From contig RPFO01000104.1 of NCBI GenBank assembly GCA_009746045.1, positions 3,178,534-3,240,533 of the forward strand: DNA of 62,000 bases, written 5' to 3'. The stretch is from Mesostigma viride. Lineage: Eukaryota > Streptophyta > Mesostigmatophyceae > Mesostigmatales > Mesostigmataceae. The notes beneath the pieces are model-generated. The model searched no databases. It worked only from the letters and a program-made list of their open reading frames with translations, and had not been told where the DNA came from. The position numbers and the translations under genes are program-made. This document shows positions 43,920-53,716 of the stretch, in pieces. How positions within the stretch are numbered: the stretch's first letter is position 1; each line of letters begins with the position of its first letter.

Positions 43920-44300
43920 GCCACTACATCAATGCAACAACACATCAGCCCAGCAACACAGCAGCAGCATGACCGTAGCACAGCAGCAGCACAACTGTAG
44001 CACATCAACACGGCCGCATAGCAGGAGCACAAGTCAGCGCAGCAGCAACTTAGTATGCCGATTCCTGAATTTCCTATCAGTGGACTATAGTCCATTGATA
44101 GGAAATTCACTAATAGGCAGTACTAGCTCAGCAGCACGGCAGCAATGCAGCAGTGCATCAACACAGCAGCACGACAGCAATACATCAGCGGCACGGCAGC
44201 AATGCAGCAACACATCAGCACAATAGCACAGCAGCAGTACGGCAGCAATGCAGCAGCAATAGCATGGCAGCACAGCAGCAGCAGCAGCACATGAGCAGCT
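43920..44300. repeat. Degenerate CAG/CAACA-rich tract
   Basis: Imperfect CAGCAGCAC and AGCAACACA motifs run from about 43925 to 44300 and yield Gln/Ser/His-rich or Cys/Val-rich open frames on all strands. I treat those frames as by-products. Confidence 0.7.
44067..44108. repeat. 42-bp near-perfect palindrome
   Basis: GAATTTCCTATCA, centre GGACTATAGTCC, and the matching complement ending GATAGGAAATTC, with one mismatched pair. It lies between CAG/CAC-rich stretches in the left part of the nested 9.2-kb element. Confidence 0.8.
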
Positions 44301-44325
44301 CAATGACAACAACGCTGCTTGCGCT

Positions 44326-46834
44326 TCAGCAGTCGTCGTCGTCGTCATCGTCATCGGCAAGGATGAGCGCTCGCTTCCGACGCCGGGAGGCGCCTGCGTT
44401 GTTGTTCTCCGCCACAACGTCGCTGGGTGGAACCATCTCGCGCAATCGAGCCTCGGCCAGGGTGATATCCGGCGCTTGCAACGCAGGGACGACCACACCG
44501 GGGCACCCGCAGATCTGTGCCTCCAGCTCGTGGAGAGGCACGCAAGAAACCGCGTCCTCCTCCCAACGGGCACCCCAGTACATGGCTACCATGTCGTTTT
44601 GCGTGTCGACAACAGCGACACGACCATGGTACCTGCCGTCCCGGCTTTCGGTGCGACCGTCCGCGGATGTCACACGCTCCGACGCCCAATGACACACGAC
44701 TTGCCCTACGAGGTTGCGGCTGCCACTCTTGACCTGCAGCGTTACGCCTTCCCAGCATGCCTTCGCCATGCCGACGATGCCCTTCGAGCATTCAGCATCT
44801 TGCCACTTCACGACCGGGTGTTCCGCGTCATAGGGCACCTCCTTCAGCGCCTTTAGGCACTCCTTGGTGAGCTTTTCGTTCGCACCCAAGGAGACTCCAT
44901 GGGGCGGCTGACCTCGCTTGCCCACCACTTGTGTCAAGACGAGGTCTGAGGCGGTGATGATCACCGTGTGCGCCGCAGTGGTTGGCGGATGGGGCCATTG
45001 CGCAATGTCTGTATTCCACGGGTGCCACGTGTCATGCAAATGCTTAGCGCGGTATACAAAGAGCTCAATAGAAGGTTGGCCGCCATCCTCCTTCGCAACC
45101 ACCTCCTTGATGATGCCAACGAGGACTGGAGTCCACGTGAGCTTCGAGTTGCAGAGAATACCAGCTGAAGGGTGCCAGTATAGAACAGCGGAGCCTTTCT
45201 CAACGCCTTGCATGCGCTTCAAGTAAGCGACCTTGGCTGCCATGGCCCTGTCTTCTGCCGCCCATTCCTGCTGTGTGTGGCCATCATGACGAACTCGGTC
45301 TACCAGCGGGGTGACGCGCACCGCCTCTGCGTCGACCAACGCCATGAAGTGCTCTTCTTGCGTCGGTGGTGGTTCAGGCGCTGCATCGTGCTCACGCAGG
45401 GCGGAGATGTCCGCGCGAGATGGCCACGGCAAAGGGCGCCACTCCTCAGGCACCTCCTCAGGGGCATGTGGGACTTGACTTGCGAAAAAAGGCCTTGTTT
45501 GGCTTGATGGTGTCGGGCGGAAAGTACCACTGCCAGATGCCATGGGGCAACTTCTCGACCCTTGTTTTGATCGACTCCAGCTCCTTCCCCAGAAACTCCA
45601 TGTTCAATGGTGCGAAGGCTGGGGTGTCCTGCAACATCGGAATGCGGTCTGGATCCACAAGTCGGACGCCAAACAGCGGCCGCCCCTCCGCATCAAACCT
45701 GTATGGCTGTGTCATCGCCTTCCCGCACCGTGGCGCGCCTTCCTGTCGAGTCCCCGCGGGCTGCCACGGCGTCTTTTGGGACTCCGTGGTCCGGTAGGAC
45801 AACCAGGTCTCTGTGTTGCCCTGTACCTGGAAGAAGACGGCGTGGTGCACCTTCATTGAGCGACCGCGTTTTTCAGGCACCGGCTGTGCCGCTCCGCCGC
45901 TCCGCCGCTCCGCCGCCCGCCGGCTGCGCCGCCGGCCCGCCGCGCGCCGGCTGCCCCGCCCCGTAGCCCGTCGACAGGCTGCCCCGCCCCGCCGCATGCC
46001 AGCTGCGCCGGCCCGCCGCCCACGCGCGCCGGCAGCGCCGTTGGCCCCCCGCGCGCCGACGGCCCTGCCCCGCCGCCCGTTGACAGCCCCGCCCCGCCGC
46101 ATGCCAGCTGCGCCGGCCCGCCGCCCATGCGCGCCGGCAGCGCCGCTGGCCCCCCGCGCGCCGACGGCCCTGCCCCGCCGCCCGTCGACTGCCCCGCCCC
46201 GCCGCCCGTCGACAGCCCTGCCCCGCCGCATGCAGGCTGCGCCGCCGCTGCCACCTCGCTGCGCGCTGGCTGCGCCACCTCGCCGCCCGCCGACGGCGCC
46301 GCCCCGCCGCGCACCGGCTGCCCCGCCCCGCCGCCTGTCGACTGCCCCGCCCCGCCGCATGCCAGCTGCGCCGGCCCGCCGCCCACGCGCGCCGGCAGCG
46401 CCGCTGGCCCCCCGCGCGCTGACGGCCCTGCCCCGCCGCCCGTCGACTGCCCCGCCCCGCCGCCCGTCGACAGCCCCGACCCACCGCATGCCAGGTGCGC
46501 CGGCCCGCCGCCCGCGCGCGCCGGCAGCGCCGCTGGCCCCCCGCGCGCCGACGGCCCTGCCCCGCCGCCCGTCAACAGCCCTGCCCCGACGCCCGTCGAC
46601 AGCCCCGCCCCGCCGCATGCCAGCTGCGCCGGCCCGCTGCCCACGCGCGCCGGCAGCGCCGCTGGCCCTGCCCCGCCGCCCGTCGACTGCCCCGCCCCGC
46701 CGCCCGTCGACAGCCCTGCCCCGCCGCATGCCAGGTGCGCCGGCCCGCCGCCCGCGCGCACCGGCAGCGCCGCTGGCCCCCCGCGCGCCGACGGCCCTGC
46801 CCCGCCGCCCGTCGACAGCCCCGCCCCGCCGCAT
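44326..46834 (-). CDS. Unknown protein of the nested element (one frame break)
   Basis: Two minus frames join near 45490 at a run of T. The first ends with GIWQWYFPPDTIKPNKAFF; the second continues ASQVPHAPEEVPEEWRPLPW. Upstream, about 46834-45880 is read through a GC-rich satellite (GGAGLSTGGGAG repeats) and may not be coding; the better part begins at MKVHHAVFFQVQGNTETWLS (about 45858). Later segments include VLVGIIKEVVAKEDGGQPSI and YHGRVAVVDTQNDMVAMYWG, which resemble small beta-barrel (BAH- or Tudor-like) folds, a weak impression. The C-terminus is RRRKRALILAD plus an acidic run. It may be the element's own protein. No transposase motif was seen. Confidence 0.45.
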
Positions 46835-46870
46835 GCCAGCTGCGCCGGCCGGCCGCCCATGCGCGCCATG
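45880..46870. repeat. GC-rich satellite, units of about 100-130 bp
   Basis: About eight units marked by GCCGCATGCCAGCTGCGCCG-type blocks (near 45993, 46099, 46228, 46358, 46488, 46614, 46731 and 46830), alternating with CGCCCGTCGAC and CCCCGCGCGCCGACGGC blocks. All six frames are open over long stretches because the repeat has no stops. Confidence 0.85.
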
Positions 46871-48339
46871 CGCTTCGCAGGTCCATTGGGATCATGAGGC
46901 CTGCGCAGAATCTCACCTCGGAGGCCCGTGCTACTTCTAGTAAGATGCTTGCATTTTCAATGCGTCACCTATATGCAGGCATAGAGGGTGGTACATGGCG
47001 CTAGACTCATCAAGGGATAGGAGCCATGCCCTCAGCAATTACTCACCTCCTGGCCCTTGCTGTTGCGGTCTCGGATGAAGATGATGGTCTACACGCCGCC
47101 GCATGCAAACAAGGAATGAGAGACAAAGCCGTGCGAGGCCAATATGGGCACAGTGAGAGAAACAAGTCGACGCGAACCTACATCACGAGTGTCAGCGAAG
47201 GGGACCCATGGGAGAAGTCTCCCTCCCATGGTATCATTCACGGACACACGCAGCGGCCATGGGAACAGCCAAAACAGCAGGTTCACACACGCAAGGGCAA
47301 CGACCTGCAGTGCCTGACCAGCATGTCGGTCAGTTGTGATTGGCAAGGCAGAGCCACACACACCAGGTACACGCTGCATGGGCAGGGAAGACGCTCTTAC
47401 ATGAGAAAAAGCGAGGAAACGTGCGCGAGAAGGATATTAAGAGCGATCCGCGCTAGAAGGATGCTACAATAGCATCATATATTCAAGAATTAGCAAAGAA
47501 AGATGTAGAAAAGAGACAAAAGAAAGAAATACGAGAGAAAGCAAAGACAGGGAGCTGCCAAACAGGGCAGACAAAAGGTTACGAGCGGCAAGAGTTGTGA
47601 ACGCTGCACTTGATTGCTTTCTCTGACTTGTCAACTGCGAAGAGTGACTGACTTACCTCTCTGGAAATGGTATGCTCAGCATCCCATGGTAATGAAATGG
47701 TGAGCTATGCTGTCAGACATGCCTATATAACATAGCTACCCTAGGGTCCTAATACAAAACTAGAAATCAAACCATACCGTGAGTTTCCCGGCTCGCACGG
47801 CCTCCTCCCTTTGTGCCGACGCCTGCAAACACAACGGGCCGTGGAGGAGGGTGGAAAGGTGGGCAAGTGTGGAGGAGTTTGGGGGGGACCGGGTTGAGCA
47901 GCGGTGGGGGAAAGATGTGCCGGTCATGATGTTGTCAACTACAGCTGTTGTATCGTGATTCACCTTCAATAAGTCTACTGTTCTACATCCGGTGGTGGAT
48001 GGACACAAGCAATAAAGGCCCCGCCCACAACTCAGATTTCTTTAGAAAATCTACTGATCTACATTCGATGGCGCCTTCACAGAAGCAGGAAACTCCGCCC
48101 ACCGGTCAAATGTGACGCCCAACAAAGCCCCAACTTATTTCTTCAAGAAGTATACTGTTTTACATCCGGTAGTGCTTGGACAGAAGCAATATGTAAAGCC
48201 CGCCCACAAATCGGATTTCTTTACGAAAAACCTGTTTTACATTCGATGGGGTCTTGACAGATTCAAGCAGCAATACTCGTTTCTACCTGCGTGCGACTGC
48301 AGCGGCCGAGTGCTGCAACTTGCCTTCACGTCCCAGTCT

Positions 48340-49600
48340 TCACGTGTCAGTCCTGGTCTTCACGTCTTCACGTCTTCACGTCTTCACGTCTTCACGTCTT
48401 CACGTCTTCACGTCTTCACGTCTTCACGTCTTCACGACTTCACCTGAACTTGCGGCGTATCGTATCTTTGATACCTTGCATGCACGTCTTCACGTCTTCA
48501 CGTCTTCACCGCGTCTTCACCTGTCTTCACCACGTCTTCACGTCTTCGCGTCTTCACGTCTTCACGGCTTCACCTGAACACCTGAACTTCACCTGAACTT
48601 GCCGTATCGTGTCTTCACGTCTTCACGTCTTCACGTCTTCACGTCTTCACGTCTTCACCGCGTCTTCACCTGTCTTCACCACGTCTTCACGGCTTCACGG
48701 CTTCACGTCTTCACGGCTTCACCTGAACACCTGAACTTCACCTGAACTTGCCGTATCGTGTCTTCACGTCTTCACGTCTTCACGTCTTCACGTCTTCACG
48801 TCTTCACCGCGTCTTCACCTGTCTTCACCACGTCTTCACGTCTTCGCGTCTTCACGTCTTCACGGCTTCACCTGAACACCTGAACTTCACCTGAACTTGC
48901 CGTATCGTGTCTTCACGTCTTCACGTCTTCACGTCTTCACGTCTTCACCGCGTCTTCACCTGTCTTCACCACGTCTTCACGGCTTCACGGCTTCACGTCT
49001 TCACGGCTTCACCTGAACACCTGAACTTCACCTGAACTTGCCGTATCGTGTCTTCACGTCTTCACGTCTTCACGTCTTCACGTCTTCACGTCTTCACCGC
49101 GTCTTCACCTGTCTTCACCACGTCTTCACGGCTTCACGGCTTCACGTCTTCACGGCTTCACCTGAACACCTGAACTTCACCTGAACTTGCCGTATCGTGT
49201 CTTCACGTCTTCACGTCTTCACGTCTTCACGTCTTCACGTCTTCACCGCGTCTTCACCTGTCTTCACCACGTCTTCACGGCCTCACGGCTTCACGTCTTC
49301 ACGGCTTCACCTGAACACCTGAACTTCACCTGAACTTGCCGTATCGTGTCTTCACGTCTTCACGTCTTCACGTCTTCACGTCTTCACGTCTTCACGTCTT
49401 CACCGCGTCTTCACCTGTCTTCACCACGTCTTCACGGCTTCACGGCTTCACGTCTTCACGGCTTCACCTGAACACCTGAACTTCACCTGAACTTGCCGTA
49501 TCGTGTCTTCACGTCTTCACGTCTTCACGTCTTCACGTCTTCACGTCTTCACCGCGTCTTCACCTGTCTTCACCACGTCTTCACGGCTTCACCTGAACAC
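48340..49600. repeat. 8-bp satellite GTCTTCAC with higher-order units
   Basis: Runs of GTCTTCAC, with CGGCTTCAC variants, are arranged in higher-order units that each start at GCCGTATCGTGTCTTCAC: 48600, 48750, 48899, 49040, 49189, 49338 and 49495. Spacings of about 141, 149 or 157 bp differ by whole 8-bp units. Each unit also has TTCACCTGAACACCTGAAC. It lies between the two divergent genes of the nested element. Confidence 0.9.
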
Positions 49601-49773
49601 CTGAACTTTGCGTATCGTATCTTTCATACATTGCATCATTTGCATGCCTTGGAGCTGCACGTCTTCAAGCAGTGTCACCCAGTTCCCGCTTGATTCAAAT
49701 GCACTTCGCGCTTGAATTCGTGACTTCGCCCCGCTCAAGGTGGAAAGAATGATGGGCACTAGCCACGGGAACT

Positions 49774-50121
49774 ATGCCCGATGCTGATAGCCGAAGCGAT
49801 GACATGGACGAATTGATTGATTTGTGTTATGCCGGGGACGATTGTAGAAAATGGGTGCTAGGAAAGAAATCTGGTGCCATGAAAGTAGATTTTTTGGCCG
49901 GTGCAAACCACCAATGCGCCGGCCGATGTGGCAAGGTCCTGCACGGCAGCCAGAGCGCACCCAGCCAGAGCGTACCCAGCCGCTGCCGCCGCCGACCCCC
50001 GTACTGGTGGGCGTGGAACAGACGATGAGAGAGATGCAACGAGCTATGGAGAACCAAAGCAAGAAGGTTGAAGAGCTTGGTTTGCAGCTGCGTCAAGAGG
50101 TGCAGAAACAAGTGGTCCAGC

Positions 50122-50160
<39 letters not shown>

Positions 50161-50209
50161 TGCAGCAGCAACTGCAGCAGCAACTGCAGCAGCAACTGCA
50201 GCAACAACT

Positions 50210-50284
<75 letters not shown>

Positions 50285-51706
50285 CTTCAGTTCCCGCAGG
50301 CAGCGTCGGCAATGTCGCAGTTTCCACAGGCATTGTCGGCACTGCAGCAGTTTTCGCAGGGACCGTCGGCAGCAGAGCAGTTCCCGCAGGGATCATCGGT
50401 GGTGCAGCAGTTCTTTGTGAGTCATTCGTGTAGTGTTGAGTGGGTGGGGTGGGGGTGTGTGTGTGGGGGGGGGTGTAGGGGGGTTTGACTGTGTGACTGC
50501 GTGGCTGCTTGGCTGGAAAGGAGGGTGCGTGGCTGTGTGGCTGCGTGGCTGCGCTGCTGCGTGGCTGCGTGGCTGCGTGGCTGCGTGGCTGCGTGGCTGC
50601 GCTGCTGCGTGGCTGCGTGGCTGCGTGGCTGTGTGGCTGCGTGGCTGCGCTGCTGCGTGGCTGCGTGGCTGCGCTGCTGCGTGGCTGCGTGGCTGGAAAG
50701 GAGGGTGCGTGGCTGTGTGGCTGCGTGGCTGCGCTGCTGCGTGGCTGCGTGGCTGCTTGGCTGGAAAGGAGGGTGCGTGGCTGTGTGGCTGCGTGGCTGC
50801 GCTGCTGCGTGGCTGCGTGGCTGCGTGGCTGCGTGGCTGCGTGGCTGCGTGGCTGCGTGGCTGCGTGGCTGCGTGGCTGCGTGGCTGGAAAGGAGGGTGC
50901 GTGGCTGTGTGGCTGCGTGGCTGCGCTGCTGCGTGGCTGCGTGGCTGCGTGGCTGCGCTGCTGCGTGGCTGCGTGGCTGCGTGGCTGTGTGGCTGCGTGG
51001 CTGCGCTGCTGCGTGGCTGCGTGGCTGCGTGGCTGCGTGGCTGCGTGGCTGCTTGGCTGGAAAGGAGGGTGCGTGGCTGTGTGGCTGCGTGGCTGCGCTG
51101 CTGCGTGGCTGCGTGGCTGCGTGGCTGGAAAGGAGGGTGCGTGGCTGTGTGGCTGCGTGGCTGCGCTGCTGCGTGGCTGCGTGGCTGCGTGGCTGCGTGG
51201 CTGCTTGGCTGGAAAGGAGGGTGCGTGGCTGTGTGGCTGCGTGTAGCTGCGCTGCTGCGTGGCTGCGTGGCTGCGTGGCTGCGTGGCTGCGTGGCTGCGT
51301 GGCTGCGTGGCTGGAAAGGAGGGTGCGTGGCTGTGTGGCTGCGTGGCTGCGCTGCTGCGTGGCTGCGTGGCTGCGTGGCTGCGTGGCTGGCTGGGGGGGG
51401 GGGGGGTGCCGGGTGCGTGGATGCGTGGATGTGTGGCTGGGTGGGTGCGTCACTGCGTGGCTGGCTGGCTCTGTGGCTGCGTGGGCGGCTGGATGGCCGG
51501 GTCAGCGTGGCTTCGTGTTCAATGGGATGCTAATATGTTGTTGCCTTTGGATGCCACAGTTCATGGATTCTTTTGTTCACATGCAGGTGCTGCCGTCTTC
51601 CCCATCGACGTCGTCAAGACCGATGTCGCCAAGAAGGATGATGCAATCACTCTCGGCCATGTTTAACTCATGTGGGCCTTCATGGCCATACGGGAAATAT
51701 TATTGA
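49774..51706 (+). CDS. Gln-rich coiled-coil protein of the nested element, spliced, frame-broken
   Basis: Candidate start MPDADSRSDDMDELIDLCYA at 49774. A frame change before about 50,000 leads to PTPVLVGVEQTMREMQRAME and a coiled coil (VEELGLQLRQEVQKQVVQLE), then a CAG-encoded Gln tract (50129-50281). After the tract another frame has four 10-residue repeats, QFPQAASAMS, QFPQALSALQ, QFSQGPSAAE and QFPQGSSVVQ, ending QFF at a donor GTGAGT (50417). The acceptor ATGCAG (51581-51586) leads in phase to VLPSSPSTSSRPMSPRRMMQ ... WPYGKYY stop at 51704-51706. The 1.17-kb intron is mostly an 8-bp satellite. Family unknown; a DNA-binding accessory protein is possible but not shown. Confidence 0.45.
50490..51400. 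repeat. 8-bp satellite GTGGCTGC inside an intron
   Basis: Tandem GTGGCTGC with GCTGCTGC variants, punctuated by TTGGCTGGAAAGGAGGGTGC or GTGGCTGGAAAGGAGGGTGC blocks that define higher-order units. It gives several long stop-free frames on both strands, which I do not regard as genes. Confidence 0.9.
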
Positions 51707-52610
51707 ATCAGTTCTTTGACACTGAGTTGGCACTACGCAACACCTTTGATGCACATGAGTGCAGGGCGCATGTGTTGAAACCATGCAACCATGGCGATCC
51801 CTCAAAAAGTTTGGTTATGTAATAAGTGACACAATTATTCCGGACGTATGATGGCCCAACGTCCTGTAAGGTTGAGTTGTCTTGGAGGAGGAGCGTGATG
51901 ACCGCGGAAGCCGCGTGGGTGTCTGTAGTGCTATATCTTGAAGATGTACGGTCTTGGAAGAGTTATGGTCTTGGAATCATATAATAATGAACTTGGAATA
52001 AAGTTGCGGGCAGCCTTCAATTGGCATATGTTGTCTCATTGATGTTGTCTCATTGCGTTAATGGGTCAATTGTCTTAGTTTATATAATGTATATCTTGGG
52101 AAACTCATTGCTTCAATAAAATGCATGCTAGGCGCAATCAACCCCCACAAACACATCTGAAAACTGCACAGTGCATCAAATGTATCCTAGACAAAAAAAT
52201 GTATCCTAATCCGGTAAAACCACCCTCCCAGCGCTCGTCCTAACACAGCGCCCCGTAACTCTGCGGGTGCGGCCGTCTAATAAAGCAGCAGCACAAGGAA
52301 AAAGGTGTAGGTACGGCGACGCTAATCGTCTCCGAACAGTAATACTCCCCGATCTAAGGCAGGAAACAACCGTAAGCAGGAAAACAAGGCGAAGGACAGG
52401 CTAACTACGAAAGGATTTATCCGCTGTGAGCAGGTCTAGCTTCTAGGTAAAGCGTGTCCCGAAACGGGCAGCACGACGCTCCTAGCTTGAAGGCGACCCG
52501 CCCATTACCTATCAAGGAAGTGTCGACTTCTTGTTCCTGGACGCGGAAGGGGTCTTGAAAAGGTGTATGTGGCAAGGGATAGTCGTCTCGTTCACTACCT
52601 ACTGAAGTTC

Positions 52611-52621
52611 CTCCGATACCA
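52611..52621 (-). promoter_or_regulatory. Primer-binding site (initiator tRNA-Met type)
   Basis: One base after the 5' LTR, the minus strand reads TGGTATCGGAG, close to TGGTATCAGAG, the usual complement of initiator tRNA-Met 3' ends. This confirms the minus-strand orientation of the gypsy element. Confidence 0.85.
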
Positions 52622-52622
52622 T

Positions 52623-53194
52623 TGTTACGCCGCGGATATCTACCTCCACCTCTACCTCTAATGGGCCTGATACTACCTAAACTGGTCAGGCCTCCTCTAC
52701 TTAACCCTCTAGCGAAAGACGAACGTGACGGAGCTGATCTCAATGCATTAACGTAAGTGTTGCTATAATACGCCATACAACCATTTACCAAAACCCGTTT
52801 ACTCCAGGAATAGAGGAAGGAAACACAACTACACTGCCGTGACCCAAGCCTAAATGTGTCAATTCACTTAACACACGCCGAGTGACCACACAAAGAGTGG
52901 AACGTGCATAAATGGTCACCAACGGTCCAACAGGCTCGGGCCGACCTGGCCCTCGCCTGCAGAACCACAGAAACACAGGCAGGTGCACAGATGCACGCCG
53001 GTCCACTACATTCTACAAAAGGATAAGGACCACTAATATAGTACGCGGCGCGGCGCCCAAAGGCACCCAATATACCATAGTACTGTTACGGGGACAATCA
53101 TGTCCAGACTAGAACTGCACGTAACCTAGGAACAACCGAGGCCAAGGACCTAATTTACGTCCGTAACTACAACGAATTGTTACGCGACGTAACA
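52623..53194 (-). repeat. 5' LTR of the gypsy chromovirus
   Basis: 572 bp, one substitution relative to the left LTR. It should hold the promoter and polyadenylation signals of the element; I could not place a TATA box with confidence. Confidence 0.95.
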
Positions 53195-53716
53195 TTGCCG
53201 GCAGCAGACAAAACGGAATTCAATAAATCATCCTCCTCCGCCTGGGACCCCGTCAGATCCACGCGCTATCCACCAATGCCCCTTTATTGATTGCGTTGGA
53301 GAGCAGGGGCCCTATTGTCTCAAGTGTCGACAGCACCTCATTTGTTGCATGTTTGACCACCCCCTCCCACAGTTGTTCCTTTTTGCCCAAGGCGACTTTC
53401 AGCCGCTCTAGCGTCTTTAGTTGGGGCTCTACGGTTGTCTCGTACGCCTTTCGCACTTTCTCCTCGCAGAGCTTTTCCTCCCTTTCCTTGAGTTCATGAT
53501 ACCTTGCCTTAGCATGGCATTGACATTCTTTGTTTGAACCTGTACTCCTTCGTTGGCACGGTCCAGGTTAAGCTTTCTGTCCCTGATGGCGTTAGTTAAA
53601 TCAACTCGTTGCTTGTTTACTTTTCCAACGAGGTCCTTGAAGAGGTCTTGTTGCACCAGATTTTTCATCGCCGCCATGGTCCCGGGGCTTCGTTTCTTTC
53701 TGTTCTCTTGGTTCAC
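53195..53716 (-). pseudogene. HUH (Replitron-like) gene, 5' part beyond the gypsy insertion
   Basis: Minus frames 53716-53429 and 53456-53253 encode a helical region: MAAMKNLVQQDLFKDLVGKV, KAYETTVEPQLKTLERLKVA and LSTLETIGPLLSNAINKG. A third frame, VDLTGSQAEEDDLLNSVLSA, runs across the TTGCC duplication into the frame at 33152. The insertion therefore hit an open stretch. One-base breaks occur near 53460 and 53260. The coiled-coil-like N-terminal region has no recognised domain. A likely start is the Met at about 53678. Confidence 0.55.

Larger units (their letters stand above)
43024..52225. mobile_element. 9.2-kb terminal-inverted-repeat element nested in the gypsy leader
   Basis: Ends are exact complements over 29 bp: GGGTGGTTTTACCGGATTAG followed by GATACATTT. 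Both sides are flanked by TCC (43021-43023 and 52226-52228), a possible 3-bp duplication. A second GGATACATTT-type motif lies just inside each end. It contains two divergent genes (minus 46.8-44.3 kb, plus 49.8-51.7 kb), CAG runs, a GC-rich repeat array and two unrelated 8-bp satellites. No DDE triad was recognised. A 3-bp duplication fits CACTA or PIF/Harbinger-like elements, but the ends are not CACTA, so superfamily is open. Confidence 0.7.
33153..53194 (-). mobile_element. Ty3/gypsy chromovirus, 20,042 bp including a nested insertion
   Basis: Two 572-bp LTRs (TGTTACG...CGTAACA) flanked by the 5-bp duplication TTGCC (33148-33152 and 53195-53199). All genes are on the minus strand, so the right LTR is the 5' LTR. 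Gene order: small viroplasmin-like ORF, Gag, protease/RT/RNase H, integrase with chromodomain, extra ORF. Without the nested 9.2-kb element and its 3-bp duplication it is about 10.8 kb, long for a chromovirus because of the first and last ORFs. The LTRs differ at one base, so insertion was recent. It interrupts the HUH-endonuclease gene. Confidence 0.95.

Noticed and set aside
45813-47004. Plus-strand Pro/Ala-rich ORFs up to 375 residues
   Set aside because: All six frames are open across a GC-rich tandem repeat. They run antisense to a better, non-repetitive minus-strand frame.
48112-49693. VFTSSRLHVFTSSRLH-type ORFs and a CRISPR-like look
   Set aside because: Continuous 8-bp satellite with higher-order units. 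There are no spacers of unique sequence, no cas genes and the genome is eukaryotic.
50422-51706. Long open frames of 250-400 residues on both strands (VAAWLRGCVAAWL-type and SHAATQPRSHAATQ-type)
   Set aside because: They are read-through of the GTGGCTGC satellite, which has no stops in several frames. Only the spliced end at 51587-51706 is kept as possible coding.
52417-52791. 124-residue minus ORF across the LTR/leader boundary, and similar LTR ORFs at 33034-33600 and 52785-53112
   Set aside because: They occur in LTR sequence, duplicate with the LTRs and overlap the primer-binding site. No domain is seen.
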